DNA of 64,000 bases from Rossellomorea aquimaris (GCF_020172085.1 NZ_JAIVAT010000005.1:248001-312000); one strand, 5' to 3'. Shown: positions 35,169 to 44,652, counted from the stretch's first letter. Numbers and translations: made by a program. The notes: a model not told the origin generated them from the sequence alone.

Positions 35169-35186
35169 TCGTTCTCCCCCTTTACA

Positions 35187-36215
35187 TTAAACCGGAATGC
35201 GTAGATCAATATACGTTCCTTCTTTTTCTTTTGATCGTATTTGAAATAACCCCCCTATTTCTTCAGCCCGTTCTCTCATCGTCTGAAGACCGTATGAGGT
35301 CATCTTGCTTTCCTTCAAATCAAACCCCTTCCCATTATCACTGATGTACAATGAGAGATAACCACCCTTCTTCTCCGTGGCAATCTTCACTCTTGTAGCC
35401 TCAGAGTGACGAAGGATATTCGAAAGACTCTCCTGAATAATCCTGAACATGTGCGTTTCGGTCCCTTTCGAAAGATCTTCAATCCCCTCAAGAGTGGCGT
35501 CGATCTCAATCTGTGTCTTTTCCTTTAATTCCCTTATCAAGATTGATAACGCTTCACCGAGGCTTTCCCCCCTCAAGTCAATCGGACGCAAATGAAGTAG
35601 AAGTGCTCTCATCTCTCCTTGTGCTTTCCCAGCAATGTCAGCTACTTGTTTCACGATGACACCGATTTTTTCGGAATCTTTCCCAATGCTTTTATGAGCC
35701 GCGGACGAAAGCATATTTAACGCAAATAATTGCTGACTGACAGAATCATGGAGATCTCTCGCCAGCCTCTGCCGTTCTTCCATGACTGCAGCCTGATGGG
35801 CCTGATCCGCAAGCTCGGATTTTTCATCAGCCAGACGCTGAAGTGATTTCACCTGCTCTTGGATGAACACGGCCAGCTGGTTCAATTCATCCGACAGTAT
35901 CCCAAGCTCGTCATGCTCGAATCGATCGACCCTGGCGGAAAATTTCCCACTTCGGAGTAAAGTGACGAAGGTAGATATATCATCGATCCTGCCTTTGAAT
36001 GTATAGCCTGTACGAAACCCGAAGTAAATGCTTAACAAAAGGAGAATGACCGCCATCCATACCGTCATGTATATTGAGAGTTCCAGAGATATACTTGGAT
36101 CCTCTGAGAAATACAGATAGACTTGCAGTGATATAAAGCACAGCAGAATCGACATGACAGACATCATTAAAAAACTTTTGAAGATCCAATTTCGAATATT
36201 TGAGGATTTTTCCAA
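35187..36215 (-). CDS. liaS: Sensor histidine kinase LiaS-like
   Basis: An intramembrane-sensing kinase of 342 residues. Two membrane helices (about 13-35 and 47-66) are joined by a very short external loop. A HAMP-like linker (about 70-125), the HisKA_3 phospho-acceptor H156 in RQRLARDLHDSVSQQLFAL and an HATPase domain with ISDNGKGFDL follow. The missing large extracellular domain fits LiaS, which takes its input through LiaF. The gene is 18 bp upstream of liaR. Confidence 0.91.
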   Translation of the reverse strand: MEKSSNIRNWIFKSFLMMSVMSILLCFISLQVYLYFSEDPSISLELSIYMTVWMAVILLLLSIYFGFRTGYTFKGRIDDISTFVTLLRSGKFSARVDRFEHDELGILSDELNQLAVFIQEQVKSLQRLADEKSELADQAHQAAVMEERQRLARDLHDSVSQQLFALNMLSSAAHKSIGKDSEKIGVIVKQVADIAGKAQGEMRALLLHLRPIDLRGESLGEALSILIRELKEKTQIEIDATLEGIEDLSKGTETHMFRIIQESLSNILRHSEATRVKIATEKKGGYLSLYISDNGKGFDLKESKMTSYGLQTMRERAEEIGGLFQIRSKEKEGTYIDLRIPV

Positions 36216-36246
36216 GCGCTTCCCTCCTTTTCAGAATACGTTATCT

Positions 36247-37059
36247 TTATATTCGGGTAATCCGGATTGAACCGATCTTGACATCGACAGTCAGTTTTAT
36301 TTTTTTACTTGCTTCTTCATATTCAGGGGAACGGTAATACAATTCAGAGCGTATATCCGCAGACTTCTGGTCAAACAACCTCACATCCCCAACCTGTACT
36401 TTCAAGGTAATTTCCACCGGCACATTCTCCGGTATGATCATCTTTACATCACCAATCCATCCTTTGATGGCAATAGGTGTTTCCCCTTCCGGAATGAAGG
36501 CTTTACTGAAATCAAAATAGTAATCTCCTATGGCGTTGTAAAGTTTCATATTTTCAAGTGGCCAGTTCGGTTCTGAAAAGCGTATATCCCCTACGATGAA
36601 TCCTCTGTTGATTTTATTTTTCTTCTGAAGAATCTTTTCTCCCATCGGTTGATGCTCATCATTCATTTCCGGAATTCTTTCAAACGGGTAATCACTGCTA
36701 ATACTCACTTTAATCGGTTTATTCCTTACCACCCTATGAATGGCAATGGCAATAATGAAAACCGGCCAGAGTTTCCACCAATTCCCGTAATCAAAATCAA
36801 CCAGATTATACCCGTCTAGAATGATCAACGCTCCAAGTGCGAGACTAAACAACCCGAATAACAATTTACCGAAGCTTTTTTTCAAGAAGCTGTCCACTGA
36901 CCACTTCAATCCAAGCAGTAATAACAAAATAGGAATTATATTGACAAATATCTGCGTTATTTCCAAGGAAATGACACCTATATTCAATAGTAATAGCAAC
37001 AGCCCTATTACCAATAACAAAAATGAAAAAAACCATTGTTTTCTACCTTTGTATCTCAT
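36247..37059 (-). CDS. liaF: LiaF-like inhibitor of the Lia two-component system
   Basis: A 270-residue membrane protein with four N-terminal helices and a conserved cytoplasmic C-terminal domain (from about 155: GFIVGDIRFSEPNWPLENMKLYNAIGDYYFDFSKAFIPEG) typical of LiaF/VraT. It keeps LiaS in the off state in unstressed B. subtilis cells. First gene of the liaF-liaS-liaR operon, with 31 bp to liaS. The upstream region to yhfA (37060-37300) holds divergent promoters; nothing else is recognised there. Confidence 0.9.
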   Translation of the reverse strand: MRYKGRKQWFFSFLLLVIGLLLLLLNIGVISLEITQIFVNIIPILLLLLGLKWSVDSFLKKSFGKLLFGLFSLALGALIILDGYNLVDFDYGNWWKLWPVFIIAIAIHRVVRNKPIKVSISSDYPFERIPEMNDEHQPMGEKILQKKNKINRGFIVGDIRFSEPNWPLENMKLYNAIGDYYFDFSKAFIPEGETPIAIKGWIGDVKMIIPENVPVEITLKVQVGDVRLFDQKSADIRSELYYRSPEYEEASKKIKLTVDVKIGSIRITRI

Positions 37060-37300
37060 ACTTGCACCACCTTCACATCACTTATTAGATTCGCTATTGC
37101 CCTTGGCATTTCCTGTTAGTACTTCCATTATAGAATCGTTCCCATGATTATTTGACGAGCATTGGCATGATTTCTCCTCCGTCCACAGACGGAAAAATGT
37201 TTTCTTGCTGAATCACACCTTATCTGCGTTTTCATAATCTATAGTACAGATCAGGGCAAACGCCTAAGGTTTGAGGAACGACATTTGAGGAGGTTTTCTA

Positions 37301-38698
37301 ATGGGGATAGATTTAACGGCTCTTCATTGGATTTATTTAGCTTTCATAGGATTGATCATACTTTTTATGATTTTCCGTAAAGACACAACCATTGTATGTA
37401 TTTTGGGGATTTTCAGTATTGCCTTAGTGGCAACGGGATCGTTAAGTGGATCGATCAGCAGCATATTTAATAGTTTCATCTTTGCCATCACCGAATTGCT
37501 TTCTACGATTCTCGTCATTTCCATTATCGTTGCCATGAGTAAAGGACTGACGTCAACCGGAATAAATGATGTGATGATTCGACCATTTACGAAGTTCATC
37601 CGCACCCCTGCGCTTGCCTATTGGACCATTGGCCTGGTCATGATGTTCATTTCCTGGTTTTTTTGGCCCTCTCCTGCAGTGGCACTCCTTGGAGCTGTAT
37701 TGGTACCGGTTGCCTTACGAGTCGGATTACCGGCCCTTGGCATTGCCATGGCTATGAACTTATTCGGTCACGGAATTGCCCTTTCAGGTGACTTTGTCAT
37801 CCAGGCTGCCCCTAAGCTGACGGCAGATGCTGCAGGTATTCCTGTATCTGAAGTCATATCGGCCAGCATCCCCCTGATTATTGTCATGGGAGTGGTCACC
37901 ACCGTTACGGCATTCATTTTCCTTAAGAGGGATATGAAAAAGGGGAACCTCACCGTCGATTCATCGTCTATTGCCGCTATTGGTGATGAGCACGATGCTT
38001 CACATCATCTTCTATCATCAGGTTGGAAAAAAGCGATCGCCATCCTGATTCCCATTCTATTCGCCGCAGATATTACGGCTATGGTCCTGTTTGACCTTCA
38101 AGGTGGAGATGCCACGGCACTAATCGGTGGAACATCCATCATCATTCTACTCTTGATTTCATTGGTTGCTTATAAAGGGAAGGGGCTTGAGAAGACGACC
38201 AGCTTCATGATCGATGGGTTTCAGTTCGGGTTCAAGGTGTTCGGACCTGTCATCCCCATTGCTGCTTTCTTCTACCTTGGTGATTCAGGATTTCAAACCA
38301 TCATCGGTGATTTCCTTCCAGGGACGTCTCACGGAATCGTCAATGACCTTGGCGCAGCCCTTGCTGCCGCCGTTCCACTTTCCAAAGCAGTCGGGGCCGT
38401 TACTCTTACGACGGTCGGGGCGATTACCGGACTTGATGGATCAGGGTTTTCAGGTATTTCCCTTGCAGGGTCTGTAGCCAATCTTTTTGCTGAAAGCATC
38501 GGTTCCGGAATCGCTACCCTTACGGCACTTGGTCAGGTAGCAGCCATCTGGGTCGGTGGGGGAACCCTCGTACCATGGGCACTAATACCCGCAGCCGCCA
38601 TCTGCGGAGTCGACCCATTCGAACTCGCCCGGCGCAACCTCCTACCCGTCATCATCGGCTTAATCGCTACTACCATAGTAGCAGTGTTTTTAATATAA
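37301..38698 (+). CDS. yhfA: YhfA-like polytopic membrane transporter
   Basis: A 465-residue membrane protein with about twelve helices, similar in size and sequence to B. subtilis YhfA and distantly to ion-transporter-superfamily permeases of organic anions. Conserved glycine-rich segments include MNLFGHGIALSGDFVIQAAPKLTADAAGIP and ITGLDGSGFSGISLAGSVANLF. GAGGAGG is an excellent ribosome site. The substrate is unknown. In B. subtilis yhfA also lies beside yhaA, the amidohydrolase gene found here just downstream. Confidence 0.85.
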   Translation: MGIDLTALHWIYLAFIGLIILFMIFRKDTTIVCILGIFSIALVATGSLSGSISSIFNSFIFAITELLSTILVISIIVAMSKGLTSTGINDVMIRPFTKFIRTPALAYWTIGLVMMFISWFFWPSPAVALLGAVLVPVALRVGLPALGIAMAMNLFGHGIALSGDFVIQAAPKLTADAAGIPVSEVISASIPLIIVMGVVTTVTAFIFLKRDMKKGNLTVDSSSIAAIGDEHDASHHLLSSGWKKAIAILIPILFAADITAMVLFDLQGGDATALIGGTSIIILLLISLVAYKGKGLEKTTSFMIDGFQFGFKVFGPVIPIAAFFYLGDSGFQTIIGDFLPGTSHGIVNDLGAALAAAVPLSKAVGAVTLTTVGAITGLDGSGFSGISLAGSVANLFAESIGSGIATLTALGQVAAIWVGGGTLVPWALIPAAAICGVDPFELARRNLLPVIIGLIATTIVAVFLI

Positions 38699-38700
38699 AA

Positions 38701-38741
38701 GGAGAGGGACGGACCTTGGCTTTCAAGGTCCGTCCCTCCTA
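38701..38741. terminator. Strong terminator between yhfA and PAP2 gene
   Basis: Perfect 15-bp stem GAGGGACGGACCTTG / CAAGGTCCGTCCCTC with loop GCTTT. The right arm sequence recurs at 52805-52822. Confidence 0.85.
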
Positions 38742-39332
38742 CCTTCCAGGTCTCTTCTCATAAAGGAAGATACATAGTACGAAAAAGGAGTATCCCAAAA
38801 GGAAACCGGCAGCAACATCAGAGGGGAAGTGAACCTGTTCCACCACCCTGCTTATCCCTGTAAAAAGGGAGAGGATGACAGCAAAAATAAAAATCGCGAT
38901 TCTCTTTCCTGCGGAAGAAATCTCTTTACTCAGAAAATACGCGAGGACCAGTAAGAAAACAAGTCCGACCATAGCATGGCCGCTCGGAAAGCTGAATCCC
39001 TCTTCTCCATGAGAGTATGGTGGCCGCTCCCGTCCCATCAAGCCTTTGATCGCTTTATTCAATACATTGCTCCCGGCTACCAACACTACAACGGTGATGA
39101 TGCCAACAAAGTCCTTCTTAATCCACCATAGATACAGAATTAAAGCAATGGTCCCAATTCCTATCACCAATTCCGTGCCGACCACTGAAAACCATTTGAG
39201 AAAGTGTAGACTATGCATATTCACAAGCAAGTAATCTTCTCCGAAAATGTCTATTTCATGATAAACAAAATGGGCGATGGCCATAAATAGTACGAAAGAA
39301 ATGATAGCCGTTATGTAATGGATTTTTTTCAT
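38739..39332 (-). CDS. PAP2-family membrane phosphatase
   Basis: A 197-residue protein with five or six helices and the three phosphatase motifs: KGLMGRERP (KxxxxxxRP), PSGH, and SRVVEQVHFPSD (SRxxxxxHxxxD). It is likely a lipid phosphatase on the outer membrane face, such as an undecaprenyl pyrophosphate or phosphatidylglycerophosphate phosphatase. Convergent with yhfA and divergent from yhaA. Confidence 0.9.
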   Translation of the reverse strand: MKKIHYITAIISFVLFMAIAHFVYHEIDIFGEDYLLVNMHSLHFLKWFSVVGTELVIGIGTIALILYLWWIKKDFVGIITVVVLVAGSNVLNKAIKGLMGRERPPYSHGEEGFSFPSGHAMVGLVFLLVLAYFLSKEISSAGKRIAIFIFAVILSLFTGISRVVEQVHFPSDVAAGFLLGYSFFVLCIFLYEKRPGR

Positions 39333-39431
39333 CGTATTCCCCCTAGCATTTCATTATAATTCCCCACTCCTCCCCTCACGTTTAGTGTTATAATATTCGT
39401 AATATTCACCAAACATTAGGAGGTTCTGCAC

Positions 39432-40634
39432 TTGCTGAATGAATTATATCAGAAATTAGAAGAACGTTGGATAGAAATGGTTGAAATCAGAAGATTTCTC
39501 CATCAACACCCGGAGTTATCCTTCCAAGAAGTAAACACGGCAAAGTATATCGCGAATTACTACAAAGACCTCGGCATCCCCGTAAAGGAACAAGTCGGCG
39601 GAAACGGTGTCGTTGCCAGAATTGAAGGTTCTCTGCCCGGTAAGACCGTAGCCCTTCGTGCAGACTTTGACGCCCTTCCCATTCAGGATGAAAAGGATGT
39701 GGAATATCGCTCGACCGTACCAGGTGTCATGCATGCATGCGGGCACGACGGACATACAGCCACACTTCTTGTACTCGGGAAGACCCTCCATGAAATGCGT
39801 GATACCCTTTCGGGAACAGTGGTTCTCATTCATCAGCACGCTGAAGAATATGCACCTGGTGGAGCAAAATCCATGATTGAAGCGGGATGTCTGGAAGGCG
39901 TTGACGTCATCTTCGGAACGCATTTATGGTCCACCGAACCGCTCGGAAAAGTCCTCTACCGAACCGGACCGATCATGGCCGCAGCAGACCGTTTTGAAAT
40001 TGTGATCAAAGGTTCCGGAGGTCACGGCGCACAGCCTCATAAAACTAAGGATTCCATCGTGATAGGGGCTCAAGTTGTTTCTGACCTCCAGCAAATAGTC
40101 AGCAGAAGAGTTAATCCAATCGAACCTGCCGTCGTGACCATCGGTTCCTTTATAGCGGATAATGCGTTTAATGTCATAGCGGATTCAGCTAAGCTGGTTG
40201 GAACGGTACGCACCTTCAATCCTGAAGTCAGGGATTTTATTGAAGAAGAAATCGAACAGATTTTAAAAGGGGTATGCCTTTCAGGCCGCTGTGATTATGA
40301 CTACGTGTATGACCGTGGATATCCTGCGGTAGTAAATCATCCTGAGGAAACTGACCTTCTTATAGAAAGCACCGATTCTGTAGATGAAGTCCATACCGTG
40401 GAAGAAATCGAGATGCAGATGGGCGGCGAAGATTTTGCCTACTATTTAGAACAAGTGAAGGGGACTTTCTTCTTTACAGGAGCCAAACCGGATAATGTGG
40501 ATATTGCTTTCCCTCATCACCATCCTAAATTTGACATTAACGAAAAAGCCCTTTTGACTGCTGCAAAATCACTGGCAAGTGCTACACTTTCCTATCAAGA
40601 AAAACATTCAGCTTCAGAAACAGTTCAAAATTAA
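39432..40634 (+). CDS. yhaA: M20-family amidohydrolase YhaA
   Basis: A 400-residue cytoplasmic metallohydrolase of the IAA-amino acid hydrolase/HipO group. Metal ligands are visible in HACGHDGHTATLL, HQHAEEYAPGGAKSMIEAG and HHHPKFDINEKAL; the dimerisation lid domain is in between. It probably deacylates N-acyl amino acids. It starts at TTG 39432 after TAGGAGG, with no better ATG near. The same gene adjoins ecsC in B. subtilis; here a DoxX gene is inserted between. Confidence 0.9.
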   Translation: MLNELYQKLEERWIEMVEIRRFLHQHPELSFQEVNTAKYIANYYKDLGIPVKEQVGGNGVVARIEGSLPGKTVALRADFDALPIQDEKDVEYRSTVPGVMHACGHDGHTATLLVLGKTLHEMRDTLSGTVVLIHQHAEEYAPGGAKSMIEAGCLEGVDVIFGTHLWSTEPLGKVLYRTGPIMAAADRFEIVIKGSGGHGAQPHKTKDSIVIGAQVVSDLQQIVSRRVNPIEPAVVTIGSFIADNAFNVIADSAKLVGTVRTFNPEVRDFIEEEIEQILKGVCLSGRCDYDYVYDRGYPAVVNHPEETDLLIESTDSVDEVHTVEEIEMQMGGEDFAYYLEQVKGTFFFTGAKPDNVDIAFPHHHPKFDINEKALLTAAKSLASATLSYQEKHSASETVQN

Positions 40635-40636
40635 CC

Positions 40637-40676
40637 AAAAAGGATCGGGTACGAATTTCGTACCCGATCCTTTCTT
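40637..40676. terminator. Bidirectional terminator
   Basis: AAAAAGGATCGGGTACGAA / TTCGTACCCGATCCTTTCTT between convergent yhaA and the DoxX gene. Confidence 0.92.
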
Positions 40677-40677
40677 C

Positions 40678-41085
40678 TTAGTAAAAACGATGGTTCTGCT
40701 CCATTTTACTGACCACCAATACCCACCAGATCAAGAGCGGCTGGAACAATAATCTGATCCAAAGCAGCAGCTGATTCGCTTCTTCCTGTCCAGGTGCAGG
40801 TATTCCTTTAATGGCTGCATATATGTTTGCAGGGAACACAAGGACTAAATACACCGCCGTTACAAACCCGGTTTTTTCACGGGTCTTAGGGATCAACAAT
40901 AATACAGACAATATAAATTCAATGATTCCCGTAATATAAACAAGCTCTTCCCTTAATGGAATGAATGGGGGAATCATTTCTGCAAATCCTCGAGCTTCCA
41001 TAAAATGAAATACGCCTGCTAAAAAGAAGAAGAAGGAAAATAAAATAAGTCCTACAATCTTCCATGCCTTTTTCCTTTTATTCAT
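40678..41085 (-). CDS. DoxX family membrane protein
   Basis: A 135-residue protein with four helices and the DoxX-like features FFLAGVFHFMEARGFAEMIPPFIP and YITGIIEFILSVLLLIPKTR. DoxX proteins are small quinone-linked or redox-associated membrane proteins of poorly known function. It is single on the minus strand, between yhaA and ecsC. Confidence 0.83.
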   Translation of the reverse strand: MNKRKKAWKIVGLILFSFFFFLAGVFHFMEARGFAEMIPPFIPLREELVYITGIIEFILSVLLLIPKTREKTGFVTAVYLVLVFPANIYAAIKGIPAPGQEEANQLLLWIRLLFQPLLIWWVLVVSKMEQNHRFY

Positions 41086-41175
41086 CTATTACACACCTCG
41101 CTATTACTTGTTACTATACCTGAAGTCATACTGAAAATAAAAAGAAGTGTTTTCATCCAGGATGACCTTACAAAA

Positions 41176-41206
41176 AAGAAGATCGATCATACAGATCGAC
41201 CTCCCC
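41176..41206 (-). terminator. Terminator of ecsC
   Basis: Imperfect stem GATCGATC / GATCGACC followed on the minus strand by TTCTTTTTTG, 10 bp after the ecsC stop. Confidence 0.55.
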
Positions 41207-41213
41207 ATCATAT

Positions 41214-41918
41214 CTATTCTAATTCATTAAAGAAGCGAATCCGATAAGCAAATTTTGCCACTTCACCAAGTTGATCCAGCAGTTGATAATTCGCGTACGC
41301 CCCTACCACTGCCCCGACGCCGGGGATGAGCTGCAACATTTTCATAAAATCGATGTAATCCCGATATTCCTGCTGAAAGGTTCGCCAATCGAGCTCCTTC
41401 AACTTTTCTCTTTCTTTTTCCCAGTTTTCGATGATATAAAGGACTTCCTTCTTATGAGAATCACTGGAAAAAGCGAGCTGGAACACATACAGAAGAAATA
41501 AGCGCTCCTCATATTGTTTAGGATCATATCCATGTATTAATGAGCATTCACTTAAAAACTTCATCTTAATGGACAAGAGCAGCGGGAAATCCGCCAGACC
41601 AAGGAAGATCCCTCCGGCACCGGTACCAGCACCTTCAATGGTCGCAGCTTTCCGGTAAAACTCCATGCGTTCCTTCATCAGTACTTCCCGTTCTTGGAGT
41701 CCATGCACACATGGGATATCCTGAAGGGACACCCATTCGCTCCCCTTTAGAGTGACCTCCACCATTTTCTTAATACTTTCCGTTACGACCTTATGTGCTT
41801 TCTCCGGTATCCATTGGTTCACTTTCGTTTGTGCCTGCTTGGAAACCCTTTGGATAATGGACGATTTCCTGGTGAATTTCCTTTTCCAAGACTCGAGTTC
41901 TTCTCTTTCATGGTTCAC
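41214..41918 (-). CDS. ecsC: EcsC family protein
   Basis: A 234-residue protein carrying the EcsC domain with AGTGAGGIFLGLADFPLLLSIKMKFLSECSLIHGYDP and GVGAVVGAYANYQLLDQLGEVAKFAYRIRFF. Third gene of the ecs cluster. Unlike EcsA and EcsB it is not needed for the secretion and competence phenotypes in B. subtilis, and its function is unknown. It is 66 bp downstream of ecsB on the same strand. Confidence 0.93.
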   Translation of the reverse strand: MNHEREELESWKRKFTRKSSIIQRVSKQAQTKVNQWIPEKAHKVVTESIKKMVEVTLKGSEWVSLQDIPCVHGLQEREVLMKERMEFYRKAATIEGAGTGAGGIFLGLADFPLLLSIKMKFLSECSLIHGYDPKQYEERLFLLYVFQLAFSSDSHKKEVLYIIENWEKEREKLKELDWRTFQQEYRDYIDFMKMLQLIPGVGAVVGAYANYQLLDQLGEVAKFAYRIRFFNELE

Positions 41919-41984
41919 TTTAAAAGCACCATCCTTTTTATCAGCCTTGACTCATTATACGTTCATCTAATCCGGGTCGTTTCA

Positions 41985-43214
41985 CTAAAAAAGTGTTTCC
42001 TCCATTTTCTTTAACCGCTGCACTAAATAGAACTGACTGAAGAAGATGGAAAAAGTCATGCCTGCAAGCAGTGTGATCAGCCCGGGAAGCCATTCTCCTC
42101 TTACAAAGAGAGGCAGGGAAAATACAATTGCCTGAATCATCATCGACTGACTCATGATTTTTTGGAAAGATGATTTTTTCAATTCCCTTGACACAGGGTA
42201 AATGAGCACCCAGATCTTATAGTCAAAACGTTTGAATAATGGAATCATTTGAAAAGCTGTCAAATAAAGAAACACCAGCGCCGTCAAAATACTGAAAATG
42301 AAGGATGAATTTGAATAAATCAGTATCACACCGATGAGGGTCAATCGAATATAGAGACCTGAATATTCACTCGTTCTCACCAGTGAACGAAGATATAAAT
42401 AGCGATAGGTCGATGCTTGTGAGAAAGGTGCCTTCACAAGCCAATCCAGCCATTTTCTCCTGTGTACTTTCCCTTTCAATTTTGGAACATCCGTGAACAT
42501 ATTGGCAATCCGATAAAAAATCAGCATTCGCTGTTCTTCGAGATTGATCAATAAATCCCATTTGAGATTCTTCCCTTTTGTCGCTTGGTAAAAATAAAGG
42601 GCGTATCCGAGCATCAGCACGCTGATGGCGGCAGTCATCCACAGGTCTGCTTCTGATAAAACAAGGAATACGAGTACCGCGCTCAATAGAAACCTTACCA
42701 GACTGTCAATCCAATGAGCTTCCCTCTCCTGAAACCTCAGCATGAACCAGCGAACATAAAGATTCCAAACCTTAATGGCGAGTACAAATGCAAGCAGCGG
42801 GAAGAAGCTGCCGAAGCTATTGCCAGATACCGCTACATACATGGGCATAAGGGCCGCGAGCACCAGGAGCTGTATGTATGATTGGAACATAAAGCTGATC
42901 CAGATGCATTTGGTGAAATAACTTGATAAACGCCCCTCTAAAGGTAAAAGAAACACTGCATCCGCTTCCCGGAGAAATGTGTACACCGGGCTCCATGCCA
43001 ATAAGAGACCCAGGATGAGAGCCATGATTAATGGTGCGGGAAAAGTTGGCTGAAGTGTCTTCACCCACTGATTATAGGTAAAGGCTGCTCCTCCCAAAGC
43101 AAAGATCAGGACAAATAATAAATGATCGTTGAACATGTATTTCAAATACTTTTGAAGCTCCTGGTTATACTCTACTATCCGTTTCTTCCAGATGCTTTCT
43201 ACATTATTCATCAT
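41985..43214 (-). CDS. ecsB: ABC transporter permease EcsB
   Basis: The membrane subunit of the Ecs ABC transporter, 409 residues with about ten hydrophobic segments and the EcsB-type motifs LLLAWSPVYTFLREADAVFLLPLE and KRFDYKIWVLIYPVSREL. Ecs influences exoprotein production, competence, sporulation and intramembrane proteolysis by RasP in B. subtilis; the transported molecule is not certain. The start overlaps ecsA by 11 bp. Confidence 0.94.
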   Translation of the reverse strand: MMNNVESIWKKRIVEYNQELQKYLKYMFNDHLLFVLIFALGGAAFTYNQWVKTLQPTFPAPLIMALILGLLLAWSPVYTFLREADAVFLLPLEGRLSSYFTKCIWISFMFQSYIQLLVLAALMPMYVAVSGNSFGSFFPLLAFVLAIKVWNLYVRWFMLRFQEREAHWIDSLVRFLLSAVLVFLVLSEADLWMTAAISVLMLGYALYFYQATKGKNLKWDLLINLEEQRMLIFYRIANMFTDVPKLKGKVHRRKWLDWLVKAPFSQASTYRYLYLRSLVRTSEYSGLYIRLTLIGVILIYSNSSFIFSILTALVFLYLTAFQMIPLFKRFDYKIWVLIYPVSRELKKSSFQKIMSQSMMIQAIVFSLPLFVRGEWLPGLITLLAGMTFSIFFSQFYLVQRLKKMEETLF

Positions 43215-43947
43215 CTGATTCTTCCTTTGTCAGCTGGATATATATATCATCCAACGTTGCTTCCGGCATGGAGAACTCCGCCCGAAGCTCATCAAGGGTA
43301 CCTTTCGCCCTGATCTTCCCTTCATGAAGGATGACGAATGAATCACAGTATCTTTCTGCAGTAGCCAATATATGGGTAGACATAAGGATGCCAGCACCGT
43401 CTTCTTTCATTTCCTGCATCCAATCAAGTAAAGACTGGATACCGAGTGGATCCAAACCTACAAATGGTTCGTCAATGATATAAAGGCTTGGCTGGATTAG
43501 AAAGGCACACATGATCATGACCTTTTGCTTCATCCCCTTGGAGAAGTGGGCAGGGAACCAGCTCATCTTCTTCTCCATCCTAAATGCCTTTAACAGCTTG
43601 TCGATTCTCCCTTTATATTCAGATTCTGAAAGTCCATACGCCATGGCTGTTAGCTTCAGATGTTCCTCAAGGGTGAGTTCATCATATAAAATCGGTGTTT
43701 CAGGTATGTATGAGAATTGCTTGCGATATTGGTCGGCATCCTTCTTCAACGTATGGCCGTTGATGGAAACCTCTCCTTGTTTAGCCTCCATCAGACCGAT
43801 GATGTGCTTGATGGTGGTACTTTTACCCGCTCCATTCAATCCGATTAATCCAACAATTTCGTTAGAATCAATGGAAAAGGAAATATCCTTTAAGACCGGC
43901 TTCCTTGTATACCCGCCGACAAGGTGCTTGATTTCTAATAATGACAC
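43204..43947 (-). CDS. ecsA: ABC transporter ATP-binding protein EcsA
   Basis: The ATPase of the Ecs transporter, 247 residues. Walker A GLNGAGKSTT (about 36-45), signature FSKGMKQKV, Walker B LYIIDEPFVGLDP and the H-loop MSTHIL are intact. GTG 43947 (VSLLEIKHLVGGYTR) is taken as start because it matches the B. subtilis N-terminus; the frame extends 27 bp upstream. First gene of ecsABC. Its 5' side faces the compound repeat region, then hit, which is divergent. Confidence 0.95.
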   Translation of the reverse strand: MSLLEIKHLVGGYTRKPVLKDISFSIDSNEIVGLIGLNGAGKSTTIKHIIGLMEAKQGEVSINGHTLKKDADQYRKQFSYIPETPILYDELTLEEHLKLTAMAYGLSESEYKGRIDKLLKAFRMEKKMSWFPAHFSKGMKQKVMIMCAFLIQPSLYIIDEPFVGLDPLGIQSLLDWMQEMKEDGAGILMSTHILATAERYCDSFVILHEGKIRAKGTLDELRAEFSMPEATLDDIYIQLTKEESDDE

Positions 43948-44106
43948 GAGCAGCAACGTCCTTTCTCTTTTCACGTATTGTTTCTATTTTATCAAAATTC
44001 CTTGGGAATGGCATGTTTTGAATAAACACCTTTCCATATTTTAGAATTCATAACCACCATGCCTTCTGCACAACATAATATCAGAAGGGGCCAGCAATAA
44101 GAAAAA

Positions 44107-44510
44107 GGGGATGGTTGTTAAAGACCAGCTAACCGATTTCACTATTGTTTGCGACTTGAAGGATTCGTCGTCTTCTATAGTGAATGACACACTCACCCAA
44201 TTCATTTAATCAAAAATTGATAAATGAGGTGTTTGTTAAAGCACATTTTGACTAAATCAACTTTCTTACTAAGCTTTTTTAGCCTACAAGATAAGGGGAT
44301 GGTCAGTTTGCACAGAGTCATTCATGTTCCTAACGATTTACACATATCATCCTTATAGCAAATGAGGTGTTTGTCCAAGACAGCTTACTGTTTCTATTGT
44401 CTTAATTGCTTAAATAGCGAAAAGATAAGGGGATGGTTGCATTGAACAAAGTTCATTCTACCCAAGAATGGTACACTTTCGAAGCTACTAACGAATGAGG
44501 TGTTTATCAA
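44107..44510 (+). repeat. Tandem compound repeat (A/B motifs) between ecsA and hit
   Basis: Motif A (AGATAAGGGGATGGT or similar) has its GGGGATGGT at 44107, 44295 and 44429. Motif B (AATGAGGTGTTTRT) starts at 44223, 44361 and 44494. They alternate A-B-A-B-A-B, with A-to-B distance 116, 66 and 65 and a repeat length of about 134 bp in the last two copies. ATAAACACCT at 44022-44031 is the exact inverse of part of the third B. Short frames open at each motif: MVSLHRVIHVPNDLHISSL (A2), MVALNKVHSTQEWY... (A3) and MRCLLK/MRCLSK (B). Whether it is a structured RNA or encodes micro-peptides is not settled. Confidence 0.7.
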
Positions 44511-44557
44511 AGAGAATGAAGCCTGACATATAAACCTTAAAGTATTACCCCTTCGAT

Positions 44558-44602
44558 AGAAGAGAGGCAGGAAACCCGTTCCTGTCTCTTCTTCATTTAT
44601 TG
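44558..44602 (+). terminator. Hairpin after the A/B repeat, upstream of hit
   Basis: Stem GAGAGGCAGGAA / TTCCTGTCTCTT with loop ACCCG, then CTTCATTTATT. It suggests a plus-strand transcript ending before the hit promoter. The T-run is imperfect. Confidence 0.55.
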
Positions 44603-44652
44603 TGCTAATAATGGTAAAATACATACACCATTACTGAAAGGTGGAAATGAAT

